DNA of 64,000 nt from Bacteroidota bacterium (GTDB lineage Bacteria; Bacteroidota; Bacteroidia; B-17B0; Aurantibacillaceae). Location of the stretch: contig CAUJCR010000061.1 in the NCBI GenBank assembly GCA_963169355.1, positions 1 to 64,000 of the forward strand, given 5' to 3'. Positions 36,058-45,101 of this stretch are shown here, one piece after another. Numbering within the stretch: position 1 is the stretch's first letter; each line of letters begins with the position of its first letter. Below the pieces are notes generated by a model. That model saw only the letters and a list, made by a program, of their open reading frames with translations. It ran no database searches and was not told the DNA's origin. The translations under genes and the position numbers were made by a program.

Positions 36058-37030
36058 TTTGTTTATCCTTTTCTAATTTTGTTTTAATACTATTATCAAT
36101 ATCATTTAACTCTTGTTCATCAGCGTCTAACTTACGTTTAGGTTTTATGAATTGATACATTAAACTAATTTCATGTGAACCTGTATTGTATCTTTTTAGT
36201 TTTGATGTTGTAATATCATACGAATATGCAATACTTAATTTTTCTTTAATAGTTACACCTAGTAACGCACTTGCTGCATCATTCATACGATAAGAACCGC
36301 CTATCCAGATCATATCCTTGTAAATACCTCTCAAACAAAATTCAGGTTGGATAGGTAATGGCGCATTGAACTTTGCTAATGCCGATGGTTGAATAGAAAA
36401 CACTTTTGATACTTTAAATGTATAACCTAACGTTGCAAAAACATGTTGAGATAAATTACTGTGAGAATCTTTCCAAGTAATTTTATTACCAAGGTATTGA
36501 TAGGTTGCAACTCCAAAGAATAATTTGTCGCTATATAAATACAACCCTCCATTCGAATCGAAAGTGTTATTTGCTAATACATTTCCTGTTAATAAATCAT
36601 CACCCGAATCAGCCACTTTTGCATCAAATAGTTTTATTCGGTACTGCACCATCCCTAATGAAACACCCAATCCTAATTTATATTTCTCATTTAATTTTAT
36701 TTGATAAGCAAAGGTTAAATAGCCATTTGTACGAGATAACAATCCTGTGTTATCTGAATTTACTAATGCACCAATTGCCACTTTTTTGGCTTTACCAATT
36801 GGGCTATGAGCACTTACCATATATGTTTTTGGTGCATCTTGAAACCCCACCCATTGGTTACGGAAATTGAAATTTGCAACCACGTGTGGTTTAGAACCAG
36901 CAACTGCTGGATTATAAGCATAAGGATTTAATACGTAATTTGTATAAATAGGTAATTGTTGTGCTAATAAAGTCGTCGTAGTCATCACTATGACTAGTAC
37001 TATCCATTTTATATATAATGTCTTTTTCAT
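36038..37030 (-). CDS. PorP/SprF family T9SS outer membrane protein (first copy)
   Basis: The 330-aa protein has a signal peptide (ends TLLAQ, residue 23) and the PorP/SprF opening QLPIYTNYVLNPYAYNPAVAG, then FNFRNQWVGF. Barrel strands follow, and the C terminus is highly charged (KPKRKLDADEQELNDID, then lysine-rich), extending about 35 residues beyond the last strand. It is only distantly similar to the second copy at 28968-29963. It lies 38 bases after the 1941-aa adhesin gene, its likely partner, and its 3' end overlaps the start of the next adhesin gene by 20 bases, which suggests translational coupling. Confidence 0.92.
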   Translation of the reverse strand: MKKTLYIKWIVLVIVMTTTTLLAQQLPIYTNYVLNPYAYNPAVAGSKPHVVANFNFRNQWVGFQDAPKTYMVSAHSPIGKAKKVAIGALVNSDNTGLLSRTNGYLTFAYQIKLNEKYKLGLGVSLGMVQYRIKLFDAKVADSGDDLLTGNVLANNTFDSNGGLYLYSDKLFFGVATYQYLGNKITWKDSHSNLSQHVFATLGYTFKVSKVFSIQPSALAKFNAPLPIQPEFCLRGIYKDMIWIGGSYRMNDAASALLGVTIKEKLSIAYSYDITTSKLKRYNTGSHEISLMYQFIKPKRKLDADEQELNDIDNSIKTKLEKDKQNEKNNK

Positions 37031-37068
37031 TTGTCTGTTTATAATTCTGTCTATCTATTACTTATTTT

Positions 37069-40000
37069 TTATCTAACCAATAAGATTCCTCCCTTAAATG
37101 GTGGTGTATTTTTTGAATCGTTTAATATTAAAACATAATAGTAGGTTCCAACAGGAAGTTTTTCACCTTTATATGTTCCATCCCAAGGATCTTTGTAACC
37201 ATTATAGGCTGTGTAAATCTGTTCTCCCCAACGATTATAGATTTCTACGGTCGCATTTGGATATAATAAGTCAAGGAATTCTAATTTCCATACATCATTT
37301 TTCCCATCACCATTTGGCGAAATAGCATTAGGAATTAGAGTAGAGATTTCTGTAGTAATATTGCTTATCTTAATAGCAACTCTAGCTGTATCTGTACAGC
37401 CATATCCATCACTTACAATTTGCGTTACAACAAACACACCATTATCAAAATAAACAGTTGAAGGGTTTTGTAAATTTGAGCCAGTACCATCACCAAAATT
37501 ATAAGACCAGTTACTTGCATAGCTCGATGTATCAACAAATGATACGGTTGTTCCTACATTTGCACCAGATGTCATAGAGTAGGCAAATCCAGCTATAGGA
37601 CGAGGTAATAAGTTAATCTGTTTCACAATAGTATCTTTACAATTATGATTGGTTGTAGCAATTAAAGTGATATTGTATAAACCGGAGCCTGGATATAACT
37701 GAGTAGGATTATGTAAATTACTTACTCCAGGTCCTCCAAAATCCCAGAACCATTGATTTACCATCTCAGGGGAATTTACGGTTGAGCTATCAGAGAAATA
37801 TAAACTCAAATCGGTTCCGTTACATATTTTCGTAATACCAAAATTAGCATTCGGTAAAGGATAAACAGTTGGAGATTGCCTAATTGTATCAGAACAACCG
37901 TAAGTATTTTTAACTACTAATTGAACCGTAAACGAACCAGAAGATGGGAAAATGTGAGTAGTAGTTGCATTTGTATCTACTGGGCTACCATCGCCAAAAT
38001 TCCATTCCCAATCTGTAATTGAGCCTGCTGCAGGCAATGAAAAGTCTGTAAATGATGTTGCTAAATTTAAACACACGTTATTGAAATTAAAATTAGCAAA
38101 TGGTTCTGGCATATAATTCACCCTTACTATGTCACTCACCGCATTACAATTACCATTATTGCTTGATGTTAATGTTAGATTCACAAATCCTGCACCAATC
38201 TCAGATGCTGTAGGCACATAGGTAGCCGTAAGTGCTGTATTACTAGGTAAGAAGGTACCGCTTCCTCCACTCCAAATACCTGTTGTAGTAGGACCAGTAA
38301 CAGTACCAGATAAAATAGATAATGGATTGTTTTTACATGAGTACACATCAATACCCGCATTAGTAACAGGTGCATTTATAAACGAAACCACTACGGTATC
38401 TTTTGTTTGAGCACAAGTTCCATTATTAGTTGATGACAATACTAAGGTTACTGAACCTGCAGCCAACTCAGCTGATGTAGGTGTATAAGTTGCAGTTAAA
38501 ATTGTACTACCAGGGTTATAACTTCCTAAACCACCTGTCCAAATCCCTGTTGTAGTTGGTCCTGTTACTACACCCGATAATCCAAATGCAGGATTATTTT
38601 TACAAGATGTAATATCACTTCCTGCAGATACAACTGGTGCATTAGTAAAGAAAACTACCATACTATCAACCACTGCATTACAATTTCCATTATTTGTTGA
38701 CGTTAAAGTTAAAGTAACCGAACCAGCTGCCAATTCAGATGCTGTTGGGGTGTAAGTTGTGGTAAGTGCTGTATTAGATGGGTTATATGTTCCAGCACCT
38801 CCACTCCAAATACCTGTACTAGTTGTTCCTGTAATTACACCAGCAATAATCGGCATAGCGTTATTTTGACACGCATACATATCTACTCCAGCATTTACTA
38901 TTGGCGCATTATTAAAGAACATTTGCATATAATCACTTACAGCAACACAGCCTCCATTGTTGGTTGAAGTTAAAACTAAGTTAACATAACCTGCCGATAA
39001 CTCTGAAGCACTTGGCTGATAACTTGCGTTTAATGTTGTGTTATTTGGTGTAAAAGTACCAGTACCACCACTCCAAACACCAGTTGTAGTAGCACCAGAA
39101 ACTGTTCCTGTTAATATTGTAGAAGCATTATTTTTACATGCATACACATCCGTTCCTGCATTTACAGAAGGTGGCAAAGTGAAATTAATGACCACATCGT
39201 CTGTAACTTGATTACAACTTCCATTATTAGATGAAGTTAATGTTAAGGTAACCGAACCAGCTGCCAACTCTGTAGAATTAGGCGTGTAAGTTGCATTTAG
39301 AACTGAGTTACTAGGATTATAACTTCCTGCGCCTCCGCTCCATACTCCTGTAGTTGTAATACCTGTAACAGAACCTGTTAAAGCTGTTGAAGCATTGTTT
39401 TTACATGATGATAAATCCATTCCTGCGTTAACAATTGGTGCATTAATAAAGCTAATAACCATAGCATCATTTACAGCGTTACAATTAGCATTATTAGTAG
39501 AGGTTAAAGTAAGGGTTAAACTTCCAGCAGCAATCTCGGCTGGAGTTGGAGTATAAGTAGGGTTAAGAGCAGCCGAACTTGGCGTGAACGTACCAGTACC
39601 TCCACTCCAAATTCCAGTTGTAGTAGTGCCCGATACAACACCTGATAATACAGTATTGATATTATTTTTACAAACTGACAAATCCGCACCTGCATTTACA
39701 TAAGGAGGATTTGTAAAATAGATGGTAACATTACTACTTACCGCATTACAATTTCCATTCCCAGTAGAAGTTAAATTTAAAATCACAGAACCATTAGCTA
39801 ATTCGGTTGCAGAAGGTTGATAGTTTGCATTAATTGTAGTGTTATTAGGTGTAAAAGTACCAGTTCCACCACTCCATATACCTGTTGTGGTAGCACCAGA
39901 AATGGTTCCTGTTAAGGCTGATGTACTATTGTTTTTACATACATACATAGCTGAACCAGTATTAACTACTGGAGGTGCCGTAAAATTAATCACAACATCA

Positions 40001-42894
40001 TCTGTTACTTGATTACAATTACCATTATTTGAAGATGCTAACGTCAAGGTTACTGACCCTGCTGTAAGTTCTGAGGCACTTGGTGTATATGTAGCGTTTA
40101 AAACTGAGTTACTTGGATTAAAGCTTCCTGTTCCGCCACTCCATACACCTGTAGTTGTAGTACCTGTAACAACACCATTTAAAGGCGTTGCGGCATTGTT
40201 TTTACAAATCGAAAGATTAGAGCCAGCATTTACAACTGGTGGATTTGTAAAGTTAATCTGCATAACATCTGTTACTGCATTACAATTAGAATTATTAGTT
40301 GATGTTAAGGTTAATGTAATTAAACCTGATGCAATCTCAGCTGGTGTTGGTGTATAGGTTGGGTTTAATACCGAATTACTAGGTGTAAAGGTTCCCGTAC
40401 CACCACTCCAGATTCCAGTAGTTGTTGTTCCAGATACAACTCCAGACAGTACAGTATTGACATTATTTTTACAAACACTTAAATCTGATCCTGCATTTAC
40501 ATAAGGTGGATTAGTGAATGAAATATTAATATTGCTACTTACCGCATTACAATTACCATTGGCAGTAGAGGTTAAAATTAAATTTACAGAACCACCCGAA
40601 ATTTCAGCTGGTGTCGGTGTATAGGTTACAGTTAAAGCAGAGTTGCTTGGTGAGAAAGTTCCTAAACCTCCACTCCAAACGCCCGTTGAAGTAGCACCAC
40701 TTACTGTTCCATTTAACACGGTAAGCATATTGTTCTTACAAACCGATTTATTTGGACCTGCATTTACCATTGGAGGTGCAGTAAATACAATAGTTACACT
40801 ATCTTGAGCAGGATTACAATTTCCATTACTAGTTGAACTTAAATAAAGTTTAATAGTTCCAGCAGAGATGTCCGCTGCACTAGGAATGTACCCCGTACTT
40901 AACTGAATATTACTCGGATTAAAATTCCCTGTTCCACTTGTTGTCCATTTACCTGTTGTGGTAATACCTGTAACTGTACCACTCACTGCAACTGATGGGT
41001 TATTTGCACACACAGAAATAGTGGTAGCAGCAATATTTACTGAAGGCGGAGGTGTAAAAGAAACAAGAATAGAATCTTTAGAAGCAGAACAAATGCCATT
41101 AGCTGTTGATGCTAATATAAGTTTCACACTACCAGATGAGATATCCGCTGCACTAGGTACGTATGTTGCATTTAATGTAGTATTTGATGGTGTAAAAGAG
41201 CCTGTTCCTGCACTTGTCCATATACCAGTTGATGAACCGCCTGTTACACTTCCGTTTAATAAAGTATTCGCATTGTTTGCACAAACTAATTGATCAACCG
41301 AAGCATTCACAAGAGGTGATGGTTTTACACTAAGGAATAATGTATCTTTTAATTGTGGGCATTGTCCTGTTGAAGTTAAAACAATTCTCACTGGCTTCAC
41401 CGTAGTATCTAATTGACTAGGTACATACGTATTTGTAAGTGCTGAAGCGCCTGCGGCAAATGAACCATAACCATTTGTTGACCAAGTACCCGTTACATTA
41501 CCCCCACCTACTTGTCCGTTTAAAACTAGATTTCCATTAGCGCAAATTGTAAAATTACTTCCTGCATTTATTGATGGATAAGATACAAATTCTGAAGTGT
41601 AAGCATACGCACTTCCTTTAGAAGATGTACCATTTAAAATACCTAAACCGTAAACGTCGCCACTATTAGTAATTACATTATGTGATCCCACTGGAACAGT
41701 TGCTGTACTATATAAAATTCTAGCAGCTTTAACAGACCCAGAAGTACCTGGCACCACAGTAAAGGCAGAGGCAGGAACTAATGAAGCATTTCCATTTAAT
41801 GCAAAGTTACCTTCATATCCTGTACGTGTAAATAAATTGACATATAATGAATCTGATGAAGCTCTAGTAAATGCAGTAGAAAAAGTACCAGCGCAATATA
41901 AAGGTGGTAATTGAGCTCCACTCAAACGACAGCCGTAGCCCGACACATGGAATAAATATACAGGTTTATCCGTTTTTATATAGGTAATATTTTGTGCAGC
42001 AGTATAAGTATAATTCTCACCATAATTCATCACTTTAGTAGTAACGGTACCATCATCAACCGTTAACTGCGTATTATTTTGAGTGGCTAATACAAATATT
42101 TTTTCCGAACTCGCTTTCCCTCTTACTACGACATAATCTGTACCTGCATAATCTGAAGATGTTATTTGATCTGTAACTGAACTTAAACATCCTAACTCAT
42201 TTAACCCACTAGATTGAATTGTAATGGCTAAAGGCTTGTTGGATGAGATGATAGAACCTGCTAAACTTGTAGTAGCCGAACGCGCCGTATCTTGGCAAGA
42301 AAATGTTTCACCTCTTTGAAGTAACACAGTAAATGTGGCATTAGCAGCATGTCCTATTATAGCTGTTCTAGGAGTAATTAATACAGTTGTGTTATTTTCT
42401 GAAGCTACAATATCAAATGATGAAAAAGATTTAGGTGAAGTAGCAGGGGCTTGATTCCAAAACTCTTGCATAGGCACATAAAAATCCATTCCTAAGGCTT
42501 TAGAACCTTTTAAGCTCAAGAACTCTCTGTTTGCAGCAGCTCTGATAGAGTACAAAACCGAAATTTTTTGAGAAGAAGAAATGTGTAATCCTCTGTTTAA
42601 TACAGCATTTGGTGTATTATTTTCAATTGAAGCAATAAAAGGTGTTAAATTAATAGAATCAATAGAATTAGCAGGAATATTAAGATTTACAGGCACAAAA
42701 GAACCATTTGCTGGCTGACTAATATTAACATTTGCCGCTTGAGCATAGGTGTTAAAATATAGATAAATAGGTCTATCTCCTAAGCCCTGAGAAATATCAG
42801 GAGCTACAAACCAAAAACTTGTATCTATTTGAGCGTGAACATTTAAGATAAATGTTAGAGGCAACAACAACAGAATAATTTTCTTCTTAAACAT
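37069..42894 (-). CDS. Giant T9SS repeat adhesin with PKD domains and gliding-type C-terminal domain (1941 aa)
   Basis: The protein opens with a signal peptide (ends NVHAQ, residue 22) and an IgGFc-binding-like region (about 23-440; IDTSFWFVAPDISQGLGD, SSSQKISVLYSI). Thirteen tandem repeats of about 89 residues follow (about 441-1594), with the same consensus as in the 2030-aa protein, including two cysteines per unit (C-KNN near the start, NGNCN near the end). Three PKD domains come next (WEWNFGDG, WFWDFGGPG, WSYNFGDG; about 1595-1845). The end is a CHU_C/type B sorting domain (NAISPNGDGKNDVWKL, VEIYNRWGEQIYTA, DPWDGTYKGE). It is the first gene of the five-gene minus-strand unit. A TAGATTTG -7 element lies at 42945-42938. 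It is probably exported by T9SS and displayed as a surface adhesin. Confidence 0.93.
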   Translation of the reverse strand: MFKKKIILLLLPLTFILNVHAQIDTSFWFVAPDISQGLGDRPIYLYFNTYAQAANVNISQPANGSFVPVNLNIPANSIDSINLTPFIASIENNTPNAVLNRGLHISSSQKISVLYSIRAAANREFLSLKGSKALGMDFYVPMQEFWNQAPATSPKSFSSFDIVASENNTTVLITPRTAIIGHAANATFTVLLQRGETFSCQDTARSATTSLAGSIISSNKPLAITIQSSGLNELGCLSSVTDQITSSDYAGTDYVVVRGKASSEKIFVLATQNNTQLTVDDGTVTTKVMNYGENYTYTAAQNITYIKTDKPVYLFHVSGYGCRLSGAQLPPLYCAGTFSTAFTRASSDSLYVNLFTRTGYEGNFALNGNASLVPASAFTVVPGTSGSVKAARILYSTATVPVGSHNVITNSGDVYGLGILNGTSSKGSAYAYTSEFVSYPSINAGSNFTICANGNLVLNGQVGGGNVTGTWSTNGYGSFAAGASALTNTYVPSQLDTTVKPVRIVLTSTGQCPQLKDTLFLSVKPSPLVNASVDQLVCANNANTLLNGSVTGGSSTGIWTSAGTGSFTPSNTTLNATYVPSAADISSGSVKLILASTANGICSASKDSILVSFTPPPSVNIAATTISVCANNPSVAVSGTVTGITTTGKWTTSGTGNFNPSNIQLSTGYIPSAADISAGTIKLYLSSTSNGNCNPAQDSVTIVFTAPPMVNAGPNKSVCKNNMLTVLNGTVSGATSTGVWSGGLGTFSPSNSALTVTYTPTPAEISGGSVNLILTSTANGNCNAVSSNINISFTNPPYVNAGSDLSVCKNNVNTVLSGVVSGTTTTGIWSGGTGTFTPSNSVLNPTYTPTPAEIASGLITLTLTSTNNSNCNAVTDVMQINFTNPPVVNAGSNLSICKNNAATPLNGVVTGTTTTGVWSGGTGSFNPSNSVLNATYTPSASELTAGSVTLTLASSNNGNCNQVTDDVVINFTAPPVVNTGSAMYVCKNNSTSALTGTISGATTTGIWSGGTGTFTPNNTTINANYQPSATELANGSVILNLTSTGNGNCNAVSSNVTIYFTNPPYVNAGADLSVCKNNINTVLSGVVSGTTTTGIWSGGTGTFTPSSAALNPTYTPTPAEIAAGSLTLTLTSTNNANCNAVNDAMVISFINAPIVNAGMDLSSCKNNASTALTGSVTGITTTGVWSGGAGSYNPSNSVLNATYTPNSTELAAGSVTLTLTSSNNGSCNQVTDDVVINFTLPPSVNAGTDVYACKNNASTILTGTVSGATTTGVWSGGTGTFTPNNTTLNASYQPSASELSAGYVNLVLTSTNNGGCVAVSDYMQMFFNNAPIVNAGVDMYACQNNAMPIIAGVITGTTSTGIWSGGAGTYNPSNTALTTTYTPTASELAAGSVTLTLTSTNNGNCNAVVDSMVVFFTNAPVVSAGSDITSCKNNPAFGLSGVVTGPTTTGIWTGGLGSYNPGSTILTATYTPTSAELAAGSVTLVLSSTNNGTCAQTKDTVVVSFINAPVTNAGIDVYSCKNNPLSILSGTVTGPTTTGIWSGGSGTFLPSNTALTATYVPTASEIGAGFVNLTLTSSNNGNCNAVSDIVRVNYMPEPFANFNFNNVCLNLATSFTDFSLPAAGSITDWEWNFGDGSPVDTNATTTHIFPSSGSFTVQLVVKNTYGCSDTIRQSPTVYPLPNANFGITKICNGTDLSLYFSDSSTVNSPEMVNQWFWDFGGPGVSNLHNPTQLYPGSGLYNITLIATTNHNCKDTIVKQINLLPRPIAGFAYSMTSGANVGTTVSFVDTSSYASNWSYNFGDGTGSNLQNPSTVYFDNGVFVVTQIVSDGYGCTDTARVAIKISNITTEISTLIPNAISPNGDGKNDVWKLEFLDLLYPNATVEIYNRWGEQIYTAYNGYKDPWDGTYKGEKLPVGTYYYVLILNDSKNTPPFKGGILLVR
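38112..41575 (-). repeat. 13 tandem ~266-bp coding repeats in the 1941-aa adhesin
   Basis: Boundaries are approximate. Units 4-6 (about 39972-40770) and 7-9 (about 39172-39971) match in register. Units 4 and 7 share NCNAVSSN, units 5 and 8 share VLSGVVSGTTTTGIWSGGTG, and units 6 and 9 share NQVTDDVVINF. Unit 10 begins like a further copy of unit 7 (TFTPNNTT, YQPSA). Confidence 0.9.
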
Positions 42895-42937
42895 AATTAT
42901 ATAACAAATGGTAAAATATTTTAAAATTGATAAAAGT

Positions 42938-42945
42938 CAAATCTA
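42938..42945 (-). promoter_or_regulatory. Candidate -7 element of the adhesin unit
   Basis: Minus-strand TAGATTTG fits TAnnTTTG and lies 43 bases before the ATG at 42894. No -33 TTG was found at the standard distance, so support is partial. Confidence 0.4.
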
Positions 42946-42987
42946 GTTCGACAAATGTCATGATTTTGTAGAGTATAAAAAAGCATA

Positions 42988-43006
42988 TTGTTAATTTTTT
43001 TAACAA
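42988..43006. promoter_or_regulatory. Inverted repeat TTGTTAA-N5-TTAACAA
   Basis: Perfect 7-base arms lie between the divergent adhesin unit and the tetR-like gene, 91 bases before the regulator start. A further TTTTTAACAA follows at about 43015. It could be a regulator site or chance in AT-rich DNA. Confidence 0.3.
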
Positions 43007-43049
43007 AAACATGTGTTTTTAACAAATATCATACCATAAATTTTTTAAA

Positions 43050-43086
43050 GGAAACTTGCAAAACAAAAATAGTTTCCATAGTTTTG
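43050..43086 (+). promoter_or_regulatory. Promoter of the tetR-pump operon overlapped by a candidate operator
   Basis: TTG at 43056-43058 and TAGTTTTG at 43079-43086, 20 bases apart, fit the Bacteroidota -33/-7 promoter. A perfect inverted repeat GGAAACT (43050-43056) / AGTTTCC (43071-43077) covers the -33 element and most of the spacer. Transcription would start only a few bases before the ATG at 43097. An autorepressing TetR protein bound here would block polymerase. Confidence 0.6.
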
Positions 43087-43096
43087 TCTCCGAAAA

Positions 43097-43711
43097 ATGG
43101 AACCACAAGAAAAAATACTAAAATCAGCTTTAGAACTTTTTTTTAAGAATGGCATTAAGCGAGTAACGATGGACGACATAGCCAAAGAGTTAGGCATGTC
43201 GAAAAAAACAATTTATCAATATTACGATGATAAAAACAAAATAGTAAACCAGCTATGCCAATTAGAAGTAACACGACACGAACATCGATTTAATGAGATT
43301 TTTCAAACTTCAGAGAATCCAATTCATGAGATTATGCTTATTTCAGAAAGTTTGAAACAAATGATGCAAAATGTAAATCCAATTTTCTTTATGGATTTAC
43401 AAAAATATCATACCTCATCTTTTGAGTTTATTCAAACCTTTAAGAGAGATTGTGCCTACAAGGATATTTATAGAAATATACAACAAGGAATTAATGATGG
43501 ATTATATAGAGCTGAACTTGATCCTCATTTTGTAACTACATACCGCCTTGCACAAATTGACAATTTAATGTTTGGTAATATCTTTTCATTTGAAAAAATA
43601 AGCTTTTCAAGAGCGCATGAGCTTTTATTAGACTTATTTATTCATAGTATTTGTACTGAAAAAGGACTTCAATTAGTAGAACAATATAAAAACAATATAG
43701 AACAAGAATAA
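43097..43711 (+). CDS. TetR/AcrR family transcriptional regulator
   Basis: The 204 residues begin with a TetR N-terminal DNA-binding domain: ILKSALELFFKNGIKRVTMDDIAKELGMS, with recognition helix KKTIYQYYDDKNKIV (about 33-47). The C-terminal two thirds are helical and would form the ligand-binding and dimer domain (contains NPIFFMDLQKY and a DLFIHSICTEKG end). It heads the operon with TolC, adaptor and RND pump genes, 11 bases before the TolC gene. A candidate operator lies over its promoter, so it probably represses the pump until an effector binds. The effector is unknown. Confidence 0.93.
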   Translation: MEPQEKILKSALELFFKNGIKRVTMDDIAKELGMSKKTIYQYYDDKNKIVNQLCQLEVTRHEHRFNEIFQTSENPIHEIMLISESLKQMMQNVNPIFFMDLQKYHTSSFEFIQTFKRDCAYKDIYRNIQQGINDGLYRAELDPHFVTTYRLAQIDNLMFGNIFSFEKISFSRAHELLLDLFIHSICTEKGLQLVEQYKNNIEQE

Positions 43712-43722
43712 TCTATCACTTT

Positions 43723-45069
43723 ATGATAAAAAACAGCAAACACGCTATATTACTTGCATTATCAATGCTTGCGTGTCAATTAAAATCACAAAATGCCAAC
43801 TCAAATAGTTTTAGTTTGCAACAGGCAATTGATTATGCCTACAAAAACAGTCCTAATTATTTAAATGCCGAAAATGATGTGCTTATGGCAAAATATAAGC
43901 GCAAAGAAGTATTAGGAATGGCAATGCCACAAATTACCACGAGTGTGGATATGAAAAACTTTTTGGAGATTCCTACTTCACTTATCCCAGGCGAAATATT
44001 TGGTGCGCCTCCTGGCACATTTATCCCTGTGAAATTTGGAACAAAATTTCAAGCAAGTGGAACTGCCCAAGCCTCTTTATTAGTTTTTAGTGCTGATTAC
44101 TTAGTTAGCCTAAAAGCAACAAAAGAAATGATTACCTTAATGAACATAAATGTAACTCGCAGTAAAACCGAAACAGTTACACAAGTTTCAAAAGCATATT
44201 ATGGAGTATTAGTAAACAAAGAAAGAATTAAACTATTAGATGCTAATGTTACCAAACTTGAGAAAATATTGAACGACACTAAAGCAATTAATAAACAAGG
44301 ATTTGTAGAGCAAATAGACGTTGATAGACTAGAAGTGGCCTTTAATAATCTTGTAACCGAAAAACAAAAAACAGAACGGTTAATTTCATTAAGTGAAAAC
44401 ATTCTGAAATTTCAAATGGGATATACTGGTCAAGATCATTTAATATTAACGGATTCATTGGCTATTTCGGAGAACCCAGAAAACATTAGTGCTGAAAAAG
44501 TGGATTTTACCAAACGAATAGAATATCAAATTCTAGAATCACAACAAAAACTAAACTCCATAAATATTAAAAGATTAAAATTTGGTTATATGCCTAGTTT
44601 AGTAGCTTATGGTAGCTTAGGATACGCAGGTATGAGAAATGACCTAGATTATTTCTCTCGCCAACATAATTGGTTTCCTACTTCCATTATCGGTGCAACC
44701 TTATCATTCAATGTGTTTGATGGGCTACAACGCCATTATAAAATACAACAAGCCAAAATGGATTTTAAAAAAGGAGAAAACGCTATCAAGAACTTACAAC
44801 TAGGTATTGAGTTAGAAACCGCATCGGCAGTAGTAAATTACAACAACGCTATATCATCACTTCAAATACAAAAACGTAATATGCAGTTGGCCGAGAATGT
44901 TTTAAATGTAACGCAAAAGAAATACGAACAAGGTGTAGGGCCAAATCAAGAAGTAGTAAATGCACAAACAGCTTACAAAGAAGCGCAAACTAATTATTTT
45001 AATGCTGTTTACGATATGCTCATCTATAAGATAGATTATCTAAAAGCAACTGGATCATTAATCAAATAA
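43723..45069 (+). CDS. TolC family outer membrane efflux protein
   Basis: The 448-aa protein has a signal peptide (about 1-22, ends KSQ) and the TolC/OEP repeats: FSLQQAIDYAYKNSPNYLNAENDV (about 29-52) and long helical stretches, among them VTKLEKILNDTKAINKQGFVEQIDVDRLEVA. Barrel-strand segments (LVAYGSLGYAG, GATLSFNVFDG) and a second hairpin with NVTQKKYEQGVGPNQEVVNAQ complete it. It would form the trimeric outer membrane channel for the adaptor and RND permease encoded next. It lies 11 bases after the regulator gene and 32 before the adaptor gene. Confidence 0.94.
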   Translation: MIKNSKHAILLALSMLACQLKSQNANSNSFSLQQAIDYAYKNSPNYLNAENDVLMAKYKRKEVLGMAMPQITTSVDMKNFLEIPTSLIPGEIFGAPPGTFIPVKFGTKFQASGTAQASLLVFSADYLVSLKATKEMITLMNINVTRSKTETVTQVSKAYYGVLVNKERIKLLDANVTKLEKILNDTKAINKQGFVEQIDVDRLEVAFNNLVTEKQKTERLISLSENILKFQMGYTGQDHLILTDSLAISENPENISAEKVDFTKRIEYQILESQQKLNSINIKRLKFGYMPSLVAYGSLGYAGMRNDLDYFSRQHNWFPTSIIGATLSFNVFDGLQRHYKIQQAKMDFKKGENAIKNLQLGIELETASAVVNYNNAISSLQIQKRNMQLAENVLNVTQKKYEQGVGPNQEVVNAQTAYKEAQTNYFNAVYDMLIYKIDYLKATGSLIK

Positions 45070-45101
45070 ACTATTAAATCATAAAAAAACAACCACATCA
45101 T

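Noticed and set aside
30972..41575. CRISPR-like regular periodicity
   Set aside because: The period is about 267 bases, divisible by three, and lies within two long open frames; these are protein repeats, not short repeats with spacers.
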